A DNA stretch of 64,000 nt. It comes from Labilithrix sp. (GTDB lineage Bacteria; Myxococcota_A; Polyangia; Polyangiales; Polyangiaceae). Under the pieces are notes generated by a model. That model did not search any database. It was not told the DNA's origin and saw only the letters and a program-made list of their open reading frames with translations. Position 1 is the first letter of the stretch. Each line of letters begins with the position of its first letter. The stretch spans positions 23,289 through 87,288 of the forward strand of contig JAHBWA010000023.1 of the NCBI GenBank assembly GCA_019637195.1, written 5' to 3'. The position numbers were made by a program, and so were the translations under genes. Shown here in pieces: positions 52,204 through 61,073 of the stretch.

Positions 52204-53064
52204 CTACTTCACGTTGCCCGGCGGGGCGACGGTCGTCGAGCCGGCGCCTCGGAAGGCGAGGCCGGGCGGCGCGTTCGGGACCGGGAGGAGCGAGGTCTCG
52301 AGCTCCTCGCCGACGAACTTCACGAGGACGACCTCGCCCCCCTCGGTGAAGGCGTAGAGCTCGCCGCCCCAGAACGCGAGGCCGTAGGCGTCGCGGTAGC
52401 CGAGCGGGCCCCAGTTCTTCACGAGCGCGCCGGTCTTCGGGTCGAACTCGACGAGGCAGTCCGCGCAGTCCGGTCCCTTCACCGTGAGGAACGACTTGCC
52501 GTCCTTGACCGAGACGAGATCGCCGCTCGACTCGAAGCCGCCGCCGAGCTCGCCGACCTTGCTCACCGCGCCGGTCTCGGGATCGATGCGCATGTACGCG
52601 CTGCCCTGATAGCCGACGAGCACCTCCCTGCCCGGCTCGAGCGTCCCGGCCGGGACGAACGAGAGCGAGTTCGGGAACGATCCCTCCGCGATGCGCGAGC
52701 AGCGTCCCGTGGCGTTCTCGACGAGGTAGAGCTCGGCGCCGGTGGACGCGTAGATCGCCGACGACTCGTCGAGCGCGATGTCGACGACGTGCGTGCAGCC
52801 GCGAAACGCGCCGACCTCGCTGACCTCGTGCGTCGCGGTGTCGACGACGTAGAGGTACGTGTCGCTGTGCCCGTAGACTTCGCCCTCCGGCTCCGGGCCC
52901 GCACCCGGGCCGGCGTCTGCGGTGAAGCCGGGCTCGGGCGCGCGCCCCTCGGGATCCGCGAACCCGTCGCGCGTCGACGACGTCGCGCACGCGGCGACGA
53001 GGCCGGCGCACGCGGCGAAGGAGCCGACACACACCGCCGAGACTCCGAAGGATGCCCACTTCAC
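52204..53064 (-). CDS. Putative beta-propeller-like lipoprotein
   Basis: The 286-residue product has a lipoprotein signal (lipobox near GLVAAC) and an acidic/Pro linker. A domain built of repeated strand segments follows (YLYVVDTATHEVSEVG, ELYLVENATGRC, MRIDPETGAVSKVG, LVEFDPKTGALVKNWG), a beta-propeller-like pattern. It likely binds a ligand or protein at the cell surface. GTG at 53064 is preferred because AGGTGAC lies just upstream; an ATG at 53091 has none. Confidence 0.68.
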   Translation of the reverse strand: MKWASFGVSAVCVGSFAACAGLVAACATSSTRDGFADPEGRAPEPGFTADAGPGAGPEPEGEVYGHSDTYLYVVDTATHEVSEVGAFRGCTHVVDIALDESSAIYASTGAELYLVENATGRCSRIAEGSFPNSLSFVPAGTLEPGREVLVGYQGSAYMRIDPETGAVSKVGELGGGFESSGDLVSVKDGKSFLTVKGPDCADCLVEFDPKTGALVKNWGPLGYRDAYGLAFWGGELYAFTEGGEVVLVKFVGEELETSLLPVPNAPPGLAFRGAGSTTVAPPGNVK

Positions 53065-53536
53065 GTCGTCACCTCGAGCCGCATCTACCATGGTGGCTGA
53101 CTTTGCCCAACCGCGCCGCCGGTCCATAATGCCGGCGGATGATCGATCCGCCCGCGAGCGTGACACCGGAGGACCCCGAGATCGAGCGGCTGGCGCGCGC
53201 GCGCCGCCAGGCTCGCGGTCTCCGCAGCGCCGCGCGCCGCGCCCTCGTCCTGGCGCGCCGCTACCGCCGCGAAGAGGGTCCGCGCGGCGCGCGCGAGACC
53301 GCGTGCGTCGACCAGGCGCTCGCCTGGCGGAGTGCGTCGCGCGCGATCTTCGCGACGCGCCGCCCGCGTCGAGTCGGCCCCGCCCGCCCGCGCGTCCGCC
53401 CCGCCGACCGCCGCAGGCCGCCGCCGCGCCGGCTAGCTCCCCGCCAAGCGCGACGCGCTGATCGCTCGCCGCGGGCCTCGCGTGGCCTGGCCGCGGGGCG
53501 ACCGCTCGTCGCCTCGCGCGGCGGCCGCCGGCGCGC
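53065..53536. other. Intergenic region with one doubtful frame
   Basis: The 472 bp between the lipoprotein start and the end of the Ku gene hold an open plus-strand frame from ATG 53139. Its first part (VTPEDPEIERLARARRQAR) looks plausible, but the frame becomes Arg/Pro-rich and runs into Ku antisense. It is not annotated as a gene. No promoter or repeat is recognised. Confidence 0.4.
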
Positions 53537-54421
53537 TCAGCCGCTCTTCTTCTTCCGCGCCTTCGCGGGCACCGCCTCCAGGCGCGGCTCGGCCTTCTTC
53601 GGCCCCTTCGCGATCGCCGGCGGCGGCGTCTCCACGTTGGCGGCGGTCGCCTCGGTGACCGCGACCGATCGCTTGAGCGCCTCGAGCAGATCGATGATCT
53701 GCGCCTTCGGGGCCTCGGGCGCCGTCGTGATCTCCTCGCCGGCGACCTTCTTGTCGACCGCCTCTTTCACGCGGTCGGCCCACTCGTCGCGGAAGCGCCC
53801 GGGCTCGAAGCTGTCCTTCTCGAGCTGCTCGATCAGCTTGTCCGCGAGATCGAGCTCGATCGGCTTGAACTCGAACGATCCGCCGGTCTCGACGTCGTCG
53901 AACGAGCGCACCTCGTCGGCGTAGTAGCACTCGTGCAAGATGAGCCCCTTCTTGTACGGGCGCACGAGCACGAGGTTGTCCTTCCCGCGCTGCGAGAAGC
54001 GCCCGACGGCCAGCTTGCCGTTCCGCTCGAGCGCCTGCGAGAGCAGCGAGTACGCGCGATCGCCGCCCTTGTCCGGTCCGAGGAAGTACGTCTTCTCGAT
54101 GTAGAGGAAGTCCACCGTGTCCGCGGGGACGAACTCTTGCAGCTCGAGCACCCCGGTGCGCGCGGCCTCCATCGCCTTGAGCTCCTCGTCGGTGAACTTC
54201 ACGTACTGGTCGCGCGCGTACTCGAAGCCGCGGACCGTGTCGGAGCGCTCGACGACCACGTTGTCGACCGGGCAGAGCAGCTGCTGCTTCAACCGGCTGC
54301 CGCACGCCTTGTGCAGCATGTTGAAGCTCACCGACTTCGCGGACGTCGCCGTGAAGAGCTTGAAGGGGATCGAGACGAGCCCGAAGGAGATGGTGCCGGA
54401 GCCGATCGAACGAGCCGCCAT
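53537..54421 (-). CDS. ku: Ku protein (bacterial NHEJ)
   Basis: The 294-residue protein has the bacterial Ku core: ARSIGSGTISFGLVSIPFKL start, a central KGGDRAYSLL region and a VGRFSQRGKDNLVLVRPYKKGLIL segment. The C-terminal tail is basic, ending in a Lys-rich patch (KARKKKSG) that binds DNA or ligase. It bridges broken DNA ends in non-homologous end joining. LigD is not in this window. The ATG at 54421 is followed by the typical Ku start. Confidence 0.95.
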   Translation of the reverse strand: MAARSIGSGTISFGLVSIPFKLFTATSAKSVSFNMLHKACGSRLKQQLLCPVDNVVVERSDTVRGFEYARDQYVKFTDEELKAMEAARTGVLELQEFVPADTVDFLYIEKTYFLGPDKGGDRAYSLLSQALERNGKLAVGRFSQRGKDNLVLVRPYKKGLILHECYYADEVRSFDDVETGGSFEFKPIELDLADKLIEQLEKDSFEPGRFRDEWADRVKEAVDKKVAGEEITTAPEAPKAQIIDLLEALKRSVAVTEATAANVETPPPAIAKGPKKAEPRLEAVPAKARKKKSG

Positions 54422-54623
54422 GCCGGCGATCGTAGTGAATGCACCGCTGGGCTGTCTAAAAACGCTGCCGGAGCAGACATCTTGCCGCATGGTTTCAAGC
54501 AGTTGGCGCGCGCCGCGCGCGCTCCGGGAAAAATCCGCCCTTGACGATCATGTGATCCGAGGTAGGAGAAGCACGCCAGCGACCTGAACGGCTCAGGTTC
54601 GGGGCGGGACCGGGAGAACGGAC

Positions 54624-55409
54624 ATGAAGCTGGGGGTCGTGGCGGTGGCGGGCGCGGTGGTTCTGGTGACGGCGGCGGGTTGCGCGGCGCCGGTGCAGCG
54701 GGAAGCGCGCTCGACGGCGCTCCTCTCCGCCGCCATCTCCGCTCCCGTCGCCGCGGCCGCGGCGACGCCGTCGGTCGCCGAGTCACGGGCGAAGGCCGAG
54801 CCCGAGACGATCCCGACCACGTGCGTCGGCGAGCAGGCGATCAAGAACGCGAAGGCGTGCCTCCCTCCCGGCGTCTTCGCCAAGAAGCTCTGCGGCGGCA
54901 TCTACCCCGAGGTCGCGCTGTCGATGTTCGCGAAGGGCACGCCGTGGACCCGCATCTGGCTCGCGGGTGACGTGGAGGCCTGGAACGCCTCGGGCGGTCT
55001 CACGCACCGCGCGAAGCTCGCCTTCGACGAGGAGGTCATCGTCCTCTCGCGCCACTCCGCGGGCGGGGGCGGCGGCATCGTCATGACCGGCGCGATGGCC
55101 AGCTTCGACGTCCTCCGCTGGGACGGCACGTGCGTCTCCGTGATGGAGGGCGAGCTCACGACGCGGCGACCGCCGGCGCCGAAGCCCGCCGCGGTGCCGT
55201 GGGGCCGCCTCGAAGAGACGACGCGGCGCGCGCTCCTGACGTCACCGAAGGTCAAGGCGACGCACGACTCGCTCGACAAGGCGTGTGGCTCGGTGTCGTC
55301 GCCCGCCGCGAAGAAGTCGTGCGAGAAGGCGGACAAGGCGTTCACCAACGCGGTCGCCGAGTTCGTCCGCGGCGGCGGCGCGCTGCCGACCCCCGCGCGC
55401 CGGCCCTGA
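54624..55409 (+). CDS. Hypothetical lipoprotein
   Basis: The 261-residue product has a lipoprotein signal (lipobox AAGC, Cys20). A Cys-containing domain follows with TTCVGEQAIKNAKACLPPGVFAKKLCGG and a repeated CGSVSSPAAKKSCEKADKAF segment; paired Cys suggest disulfides. Its middle carries VIVLSRHSAGGGGGIV, typical of a surface beta-domain. No family is recognised. It lies upstream of a Ser/Thr kinase gene, 153 bp apart. Confidence 0.6.
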   Translation: MKLGVVAVAGAVVLVTAAGCAAPVQREARSTALLSAAISAPVAAAAATPSVAESRAKAEPETIPTTCVGEQAIKNAKACLPPGVFAKKLCGGIYPEVALSMFAKGTPWTRIWLAGDVEAWNASGGLTHRAKLAFDEEVIVLSRHSAGGGGGIVMTGAMASFDVLRWDGTCVSVMEGELTTRRPPAPKPAAVPWGRLEETTRRALLTSPKVKATHDSLDKACGSVSSPAAKKSCEKADKAFTNAVAEFVRGGGALPTPARRP

Positions 55410-55562
55410 GCCCCGGCGGAGGTCGCGCGACGCCGACGATCCTGCCGGGCGAGCGCGAGCGTGACTGGCATCGACCGTGCAGTCGAGCTCGCCTCAATTC
55501 GTGCCGGGAGGTCGCCCTCCCCGCGCGACATCCCGCGCGATCGGTCCTATGAACACGCCGCC

Positions 55563-57176
55563 ATGCTGACGGGCGCCACTACCCGGACGCAGTCGTTCCT
55601 GCGCGCTCCCATCGCGAGCGAGAGCGAGCGCTCACACTTTCAGCGGCGCCTGGCGTTCACACTCCTGCTCGTCTTCGTCCTGGCGTTCGGCTTCTGGGTC
55701 GTCAGCGTCGTGGTGCACCCGTTCATCCGGAACGGACCGATCCGCGTCCACTTCACGAGCGCGGGGGCCGTCGCGCAGCTGGCGACGACCTTCACGGGCC
55801 TCGTCGGCTGGGCGATCGTGCGGGCCCGGAAGTGGAGCGCGGACTTCCTCGACGCGGCGGACGTCATCGGCGCGCTGCTCCTCTGCTGGGGCTGGGACCT
55901 CATGGCGACGCGCCAGGGCCCGGTCGGGCGCCCGGAGCTCGCCGCGGTGCTCGCGGTCTCGTACACGCTCGTCACCCGCACGGCGATCGTCCCTTCCACG
56001 ACGCTGCGCACCGCGGCGATCGGCGTCGCCAGCTTCCTGCCGCTCGCGCCGGCGACCTACGCGATGCACGCCGGAGCCGGGACGGCGCCGACGCCGCTCG
56101 AGCCCGCAGTGTACGTCGCGATCTGGTCGGTGCTCGGCGTGGCCTGCACCAGCACCATCTCGTACGTCATGTACGGCCTCCGCCTCGAGGTGAGCAAGGC
56201 GATGCGCCTCGGACAATACCTCCTCGAGAACAAGATCGGAGAGGGCGGGATGGGCGTCGTCTACCGGGCGAGCCACGCGATGCTGCGGCGCCCGACGGCG
56301 ATCAAGCTGCTGACGGGGACGACGGACCGCGCGGCGCAGCGCTTCGAGCGCGAGGTGCAGCTCACAGCGAGGCTCACGCACCCGAACACGATCGCCGTCT
56401 TCGACTACGGCCGCACGCCGGACGGGGTCTTCTACTACGCGATGGAGTACCTCGAGGGGATCACCCTCGACGAGCTCGTCGAGGTGCACGGCCCGCAGCC
56501 GGCGGCGCGCGTGGTCCACGTCCTCGTCCAGATCTGCGGCGCGCTCGAAGAGGCCCACGCCGCCGGGCTCGTGCACCGGGACATCAAGCCGGCGAACGTC
56601 ATGCTGACCGAGCGCGGCGGACAGGTCGACGTGGTCAAGGTGCTCGACTTCGGCCTCGTCAAGGAGTCGGAGGCGTCGAGCGCGCTCTCGACCTCGAGCC
56701 TGAGCGCGGTGATGGGGACGCCGCATTTCATGGCGCCGGAGGCCATCCTCGATCCGCAGAACGTCGACGGACGCACGGACCTCTATGCGCTCGGCGCCAC
56801 GGCGTACTTCCTCCTGACCGGCGAGCGCGTCTTCGACGGGTCGAACCTCGTCGAGATCTGCAGCGCGCACCTGCACCAGACGCCGATCGATCCGGCCGAG
56901 AAGCGCGCCGACGTGCCCAAGGAGCTCTCGGACGTCGTGGTGGCTTGCCTGGCGAAGAAGCCGGAGGACCGCCCGAAGTCCGCGGCCGAGCTCGCGGACC
57001 GCCTCCTCGCGTGCGGCTTGCCCGGCTGGTCGCGGCTCGACGCGCGCGCGTTCTGGGAGCGCGCGCGCCAAGCGCCCCCGAGGGCGCCCAAGGTCGCGAA
57101 GCGCCAGCGCCGGGGCTCGACGGGGATGCGCGGCGCGACCGTCACCGTCGCCCTCGACGATCGCGCGCCCGGCTGA
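55563..57176 (+). CDS. Membrane Ser/Thr protein kinase (Pkn type)
   Basis: The 537-residue protein begins with a membrane region of about six helices (30-205). A cytoplasmic Pkn-type kinase domain follows (215-490): GEGGMGVVY glycine loop, Lys248, HRDIKPAN at 338-345 and DFG at 362-364. It ends with a basic tail. In most bacterial kinases of this kind the kinase domain is N-terminal and a helix follows; here it is C-terminal. The signal sensed by the membrane part is unknown. ATG at 55563 precedes the first helix. Confidence 0.9.
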   Translation: MLTGATTRTQSFLRAPIASESERSHFQRRLAFTLLLVFVLAFGFWVVSVVVHPFIRNGPIRVHFTSAGAVAQLATTFTGLVGWAIVRARKWSADFLDAADVIGALLLCWGWDLMATRQGPVGRPELAAVLAVSYTLVTRTAIVPSTTLRTAAIGVASFLPLAPATYAMHAGAGTAPTPLEPAVYVAIWSVLGVACTSTISYVMYGLRLEVSKAMRLGQYLLENKIGEGGMGVVYRASHAMLRRPTAIKLLTGTTDRAAQRFEREVQLTARLTHPNTIAVFDYGRTPDGVFYYAMEYLEGITLDELVEVHGPQPAARVVHVLVQICGALEEAHAAGLVHRDIKPANVMLTERGGQVDVVKVLDFGLVKESEASSALSTSSLSAVMGTPHFMAPEAILDPQNVDGRTDLYALGATAYFLLTGERVFDGSNLVEICSAHLHQTPIDPAEKRADVPKELSDVVVACLAKKPEDRPKSAAELADRLLACGLPGWSRLDARAFWERARQAPPRAPKVAKRQRRGSTGMRGATVTVALDDRAPG

Positions 57177-57236
57177 CGCGGAGCGCCTTCGCCCTCGACG
57201 AGCCCGCGCCACGGCTGACGCGGAGCTCGCCAGACG

Positions 57237-58031
57237 TCAGTCACACGGCTTCTGCGCGAAGCCGGGGGACGCGGGCATCGAGCAGAAGTCGGCGCGGTTG
57301 TCGCCGGTGTCCGGGGCGTCGGCCCTGCGCCCGAACGAGCGCGCGGGCTGTCCGGCCGTCTTCCTGATCGTCGGCACCGCCGCGACCGCGCCCTCGACGG
57401 TCGCCGTCGGAGGGGACGAGGGCGGAGGCGCGGCGCCCCCGTCGGGATCGGTCGACCACCCGACGACGTCGAGCAGGTCCGCGCCGCGGAGGAGCTGCAC
57501 GGCCCCGCGGCTGGTCTCGAGCCCCCAGTCGTTCAGGCCCACGGTCCGATCGACGCGATCGACGACACCGAGGCGGAAGGTCTGGTTGCCGCCGACGACC
57601 CAGAAGCCGGTGGGGCCGACGACGTCGCCGGGATCTCCGGCGCTGACGACGTAGCGGACCGTGCCCGCCGCGTTGACGAGGCGGAGCCTCAAGTCGTGGA
57701 CGGGCGTCCCGGGCGCCGCGCGCAGCTCGACGAACTCGGCGCCGTCGCCGAAGCCGTCGATGTCGACGTAGATCTCGTTTATCGCGATCACGACCGGCGC
57801 GGCGGCCTCGGCGTCGACGCGCGCGTCCTTGCCCGCGTCGGTCACGCGGTCGGGATCGTCGTCGTCGTCGTCGTCGTCCGAAGAGCCGTCGCGGCCCGCG
57901 CCGCCGCTCGCCTCGAGTGTCCCGGCCTCGCGCGGCTCCAGGGGAGTCGCGTCGCCGTTCCCGACCGAGCAAGCGACGTGCGCTGCCAAGGGGCAGAGGG
58001 CGATCGCGAGAGCGATGAGATTGCGCGCCAT
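57237..58031 (-). CDS. Lamin-tail-domain-like lipoprotein
   Basis: The 264-residue product has a lipoprotein signal (lipobox HVAC), an Asp-rich linker (SSDDDDDDDDPD) and a lamin-tail-like domain: INEIYVDIDGFGDGAEFVELRA and LVNAAGTVRYVV, with GFWVVGG. In bacteria such domains are found in secreted or surface proteins. A Pro/Ser-rich spacer and CSMPASPGFAQ end it. No function is known. Confidence 0.72.
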   Translation of the reverse strand: MARNLIALAIALCPLAAHVACSVGNGDATPLEPREAGTLEASGGAGRDGSSDDDDDDDDPDRVTDAGKDARVDAEAAAPVVIAINEIYVDIDGFGDGAEFVELRAAPGTPVHDLRLRLVNAAGTVRYVVSAGDPGDVVGPTGFWVVGGNQTFRLGVVDRVDRTVGLNDWGLETSRGAVQLLRGADLLDVVGWSTDPDGGAAPPPSSPPTATVEGAVAAVPTIRKTAGQPARSFGRRADAPDTGDNRADFCSMPASPGFAQKPCD

Positions 58032-58098
58032 GGTGCAGCCGATCGTCGGGGAGCTCTCAGGACGTCATACGCGACGACGAGTCGAAATTCCCCCCTCT

Positions 58099-58779
58099 TC
58101 AGTAGCGGTAGCGGAACTCGTACGGCAGGCACTTGTCGCCGTTGATCTGCCGAACGCGGATGAAGAAGTCGGCGGAGTCGTCGTCCGTGAAGCCGTCGCA
58201 ATCCCACTTGGGCACGGCGCGGCCTGGCGCGGCGGCGCAGCAGCCGCGCATGCCGATGTCGTTCGGCGGCATGAAGACGCCCTGCGAGCAGCCGGTGACC
58301 GCGTTGCTCGTGGCGTTCTTGCAGCGCGCGTACACGCAGAGCTCGGTGCCGGCGGTCTTGCCCTCGAAGTCCGTGTCGAGCGCGCAGCCGAACTTGTCGG
58401 TGGCCGAGAGCTTGTAGAAGTCCACGTCGACCGCGCCCTTCGCGACGCCCTTCACGGTCTTGTAGGAGTTGTCGCAGTCGTCGGTGTCCGGCAGGACCTT
58501 CGCGACGTTCTCGGAGGCCCCGGGATCGTCGTTGTCGATGCACTGGTCGCCGTCGGGCGGCGTCGGATCGTCGTCGTCGTCGTCGTCGGGCGGATCGAAC
58601 TCGGCATCGAACGGCGGCTTGTCCTCGGCGCGCGGCTCCTTCCCGGTCGAGGGAGGGTCCGCCGCCGGGAGCTCGTCGGGATCGTCGACGTCGCCGTTGT
58701 CGGTCGCGCAGCCGACGAGCACGAAGACGACGACGGAAGCAGCGCACGCGAAGCGCCGCGACCCAAGCGAGAAGCGCAT
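58099..58779 (-). CDS. Asp-rich lipoprotein, hypothetical
   Basis: The 226-residue product has a lipoprotein signal (lipobox LVGC) and an Asp/Pro-rich linker. A Cys-rich C-terminal domain follows (CIDNDD, DDCDNSYK, CALDTD, CVYARCKN, CSQGVF, CCAAAP, CDGF), with about 11 Cys that probably form disulfides. The VDVDFYKLSATDKF segment recalls secreted dockerin-like/PPC domains. It lies next to another lipoprotein gene on the same strand. Confidence 0.65.
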   Translation of the reverse strand: MRFSLGSRRFACAASVVVFVLVGCATDNGDVDDPDELPAADPPSTGKEPRAEDKPPFDAEFDPPDDDDDDDPTPPDGDQCIDNDDPGASENVAKVLPDTDDCDNSYKTVKGVAKGAVDVDFYKLSATDKFGCALDTDFEGKTAGTELCVYARCKNATSNAVTGCSQGVFMPPNDIGMRGCCAAAPGRAVPKWDCDGFTDDDSADFFIRVRQINGDKCLPYEFRYRY

Positions 58780-58913
58780 CCGCAAATGCTGACTGAACGC
58801 GTGGGGGATGCAAGACGCAACCTACGAATCTGAATGGACTATTCAGGATCCATCGCGCGTCATCGATGACGCACCGCGTTCGCCGCGCCCGAAACGTGTG
58901 AAGACGCGAGGCG

Positions 58914-59285
58914 TCAGCCGCCGAACGGGAGGAGACGATCGGCGACCCACGCCCGCACGTCGTCGTACGACGCCTCGCGAAGGGCGACGCGATGAAGGAT
59001 CTCGCCGAGCTCGGCAGGCGTCGCGTCGAGGCGGAAGCCCAGGGTCTTCGTGTGCCAGTCGACGACGAGGACGCTCATCGCGCGGAACGCGCTGAAGCAC
59101 CGGGGAGTGCGACCGAGCGCGAAGAGGAGCGCGCCCGGGACGTCGTAGACGTCGTCGGCGAGGTGATCGGCCTCGCGGAGCGCGATGCGCAGCGCGGTCT
59201 CGCTCGCGCGAGGGTCGGTGCCGAGCTCCGGCGCGATGCGCGCATAGGCCCGGACGAGGACGTCGGCCTCGACCACCCACGTCAC
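58914..59285 (-). CDS. Degenerate Doc/Fic-like protein
   Basis: The 123-residue protein resembles Doc-type proteins in its helical layout. A core GALLFALGRTPRCFSAFRA (51-69) occupies the place where Doc and Fic proteins carry the catalytic HPFxDGNKR motif. The usual DATPAELGEILHRVA helix and a VRAWVADRLLPF end follow. The catalytic His and the loop residues are absent, so AMPylation or phosphorylation is unlikely by the usual mechanism. GTG start overlaps the upstream small gene by 4 bp, as in toxin-antitoxin modules. Its function is unknown. Confidence 0.55.
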   Translation of the reverse strand: MTWVVEADVLVRAYARIAPELGTDPRASETALRIALREADHLADDVYDVPGALLFALGRTPRCFSAFRAMSVLVVDWHTKTLGFRLDATPAELGEILHRVALREASYDDVRAWVADRLLPFGG

Positions 59286-59461
59286 GAGCCGCTCCCCTCC
59301 GGCGAAGGGCCGCCCTCCGACGAAGGAGCGCGATGCTCGCGGAGCTCCGCCTCGACGTCCTCGCCGAAGCGCCGATCGAGCGCTGCGAGCGCGTCGTAGT
59401 CGCGCCGCCGCGCCTTCGGCAGCGCGAGGAAGAATGCGACCACGTCTTCGTCCTGGCTCAC
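59282..59461 (-). CDS. Small hypothetical protein, upstream partner of the Doc-like gene
   Basis: The 59-residue protein has one helical segment (VAFFLALPKARRRDYDALAALDRRF) and an acidic/Ser-rich tail. It starts at GTG with AGGAGCCC upstream and ends inside the next gene's GTG. The small size and order fit an antitoxin, but no known antitoxin motif is recognised. It is preceded at 59583-59641 by repeated CGTTACG-type sequences. Confidence 0.5.
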   Translation of the reverse strand: MSQDEDVVAFFLALPKARRRDYDALAALDRRFGEDVEAELREHRAPSSEGGPSPEGSGS

Positions 59462-59582
59462 GGGCTCCTGCTCTTCGTCTCCCCGGGCGGGGACCTCGCA
59501 CCTCAAGGTAGCGAAGATCGCGCGGGGCGACGCAAGGAGAGTCGGCGAGGGCCGCTCGGCTGGGGTCTCGCCGTGCGGCGGC

Positions 59583-59641
59583 GTAACGCCTCGGCGTAAC
59601 GACGTTACGGTCACCGAGGACGGCGCGTTACGCGCGTTACG
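59583..59641. promoter_or_regulatory. Cluster of five GTAACG/CGTTAC boxes, candidate operator
   Basis: Copies occur at 59583-59588, 59596-59601, 59603-59608, 59626-59631 and 59635-59640. Two of them form a perfect palindrome, CGTAACG-A-CGTTACG (59595-59609). They lie 120-180 bp upstream of the small gene's start. Such a cluster suits cooperative binding of an autorepressor complex. The binding protein is unknown. Confidence 0.5.
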
Positions 59642-59790
59642 GAACGCAGCACTGGAGCGGGCTCCGGTTGTGTCCTTGGCATGAGCCTCGAGGCAAGGCG
59701 ATCAGGCACGATCGCGGGCGCTTCGCGGCGATCTCCGCCGTACGCGCGCGGGCGTCCGAGGCGGGCACCTCGCTTGCACGCGGGCGCCGC

Positions 59791-60078
59791 ATGCATGCTC
59801 TTGAGGTCGAGGGGGAGCTGCTGAACGCGTGTATCGAGCCGAGGGAACGACCGACGATCCCGGTGCCTCGCGAGTCCGGCGTCCATCTCGGCGTCACGCG
59901 CGTGGTGCTCGCGGCCGCCACGATCGACGTCGTGACGTGCGATCTCTCGCGCGATCCACGGAGCGAAGACTTCGCCCTCGCGCGGAGCGGGCAGGTCGCG
60001 CCGATCCGCCGCGCGGCGCACGCGCGCGAGGCCCCCGTCCGAGGAGCCCTCGCGCGCGGCGAGCGCTGCGCTTCGTGA
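59791..60078 (+). CDS. Doubtful small ORF
   Basis: A 95-codon frame from ATG 59791 with moderate third-position bias (MHALEVEGELL start, VVLAAATIDVVTCDLSRD centre), then Arg/Ala-rich. It lies in the 725-bp stretch 59462-60186, which otherwise holds only the repeated boxes at 59583-59641. No family is recognised and the ribosome site is poor. It may be chance. Confidence 0.25.
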   Translation: MHALEVEGELLNACIEPRERPTIPVPRESGVHLGVTRVVLAAATIDVVTCDLSRDPRSEDFALARSGQVAPIRRAAHAREAPVRGALARGERCAS

Positions 60079-60186
60079 CGTCCGGCGTCCCCGGTCCTCC
60101 GTGCGGAGACGTCGGGCGCGGCGCGCGCTCTGCGCCGCGGAGACGTCTCGGCGCGGCGATCGGCGCCGCGTGGACGCCGCCAAGGC

Positions 60187-60933
60187 TCAGAAGGACAGGC
60201 CGCCGTCGACGTCGACGGTGCGGGCGTTGAAGTAGTCGCACTCGAGCGCGAAGCGGACGGCGACCCAGAGATCCTCCGCGGTGCCGATGCGTCCCACCGG
60301 GATCGCCGAGACGACCGCGTCGCGCGCCTTCTGGTTCATGCCCTTCGTCATCGGCGTCTCGACCATGCCCGGCGCGATCGCCGTCACGCGAATGCCGTAC
60401 GGCGCGAGCTCGCGCGCCCAGGTGAGGGTGTTCGCCGCGAGCGCCGCCTTCGCGGCGACGTAGTTCGATTGGCCGCGGTTGCCGTGGCGCGAGATCGACG
60501 ACATGTTCACGAACACGCCGGGCTTCACGCCGGTCTCGATCATCTTCGCCGCCACCTCGCGGACCATGAGCGTGGCGCCGGTGAGGTTGACGCCGATGAC
60601 CGCGTTCCAGTCCTCGATCGAGAGCCGCTTGATCGCCTTGGTCTCGCGGTCCTGCTTCACGAGGAGCCCGTCGCGGAGGATCCCGGCGTTGTTGACGAGC
60701 CCGTTGAGCCCGCCGAGCGCTTCGTGCGCCCAGTCGATGAACGAGGCGACGTCGTCTTCCTTCGAGACGTCGAGCCTGCGACGCGCGATGCCGGCCGGGA
60801 GCTCCGAGAGCAAGGACTCGTTGACGTCGCCCGCGGCGACCTTCGCTCCGCTCTCGTGGAGGCGGCGCGCGAAGTGAGCGCCCATGCCGGACGCGGCTCC
60901 CGTAACGATGATCTTCAGTTCGTCGAGCTTCAT
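60187..60933 (-). CDS. SDR-family oxidoreductase, PhaB-like acetoacetyl-CoA reductase
   Basis: The 248-residue short-chain dehydrogenase has the cofactor motif TGAASGMG, an NNAG motif and the catalytic Ser-Tyr-Lys set, with Ser in NMSSISRHG and Tyr-x3-Lys in SNYVAAK. Context with phaC, phasin and phaR suggests it reduces acetoacetyl-CoA to 3-hydroxybutyryl-CoA (PhaB). The ATG at 60933 has AGGAG seven bases upstream. It is read in the same direction as phaC, 140 bp downstream of it. Other SDR roles remain possible. Confidence 0.82.
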   Translation of the reverse strand: MKLDELKIIVTGAASGMGAHFARRLHESGAKVAAGDVNESLLSELPAGIARRRLDVSKEDDVASFIDWAHEALGGLNGLVNNAGILRDGLLVKQDRETKAIKRLSIEDWNAVIGVNLTGATLMVREVAAKMIETGVKPGVFVNMSSISRHGNRGQSNYVAAKAALAANTLTWARELAPYGIRVTAIAPGMVETPMTKGMNQKARDAVVSAIPVGRIGTAEDLWVAVRFALECDYFNARTVDVDGGLSF

Positions 60934-61073
60934 GGTGTTCTCCTGGGCCACGCCCCGCGCGCCGACGGCGCTGCGGAGCGGTCGGGCGAGGCCGCGACGT
61001 TTCGCGACTGTCGTCGATGGGTCTCGTCCGCCTCGTCGGCGGCTCGGTCAGATCCCGAGCTTCATCTGGGTGG

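Noticed and set aside
53139..53924. Plus-strand frame beginning MIDPPASVTPED
   Set aside because: It becomes Arg/Pro-rich and continues over the Ku gene in antisense; only its beginning looks protein-like.
54472..54487. GG-N10-GC element (CGGCAAGATGTCTGCT) upstream of ku
   Set aside because: Three mismatches and no activator-like site nearby; it shows that weak matches occur outside the island and is not called a promoter.
59611..60183. Minus-strand 190-codon frame before the PHA genes
   Set aside because: Arg-rich without third-position bias; the repeated CGTTAC boxes lie just beyond its end and it has no ribosome site.
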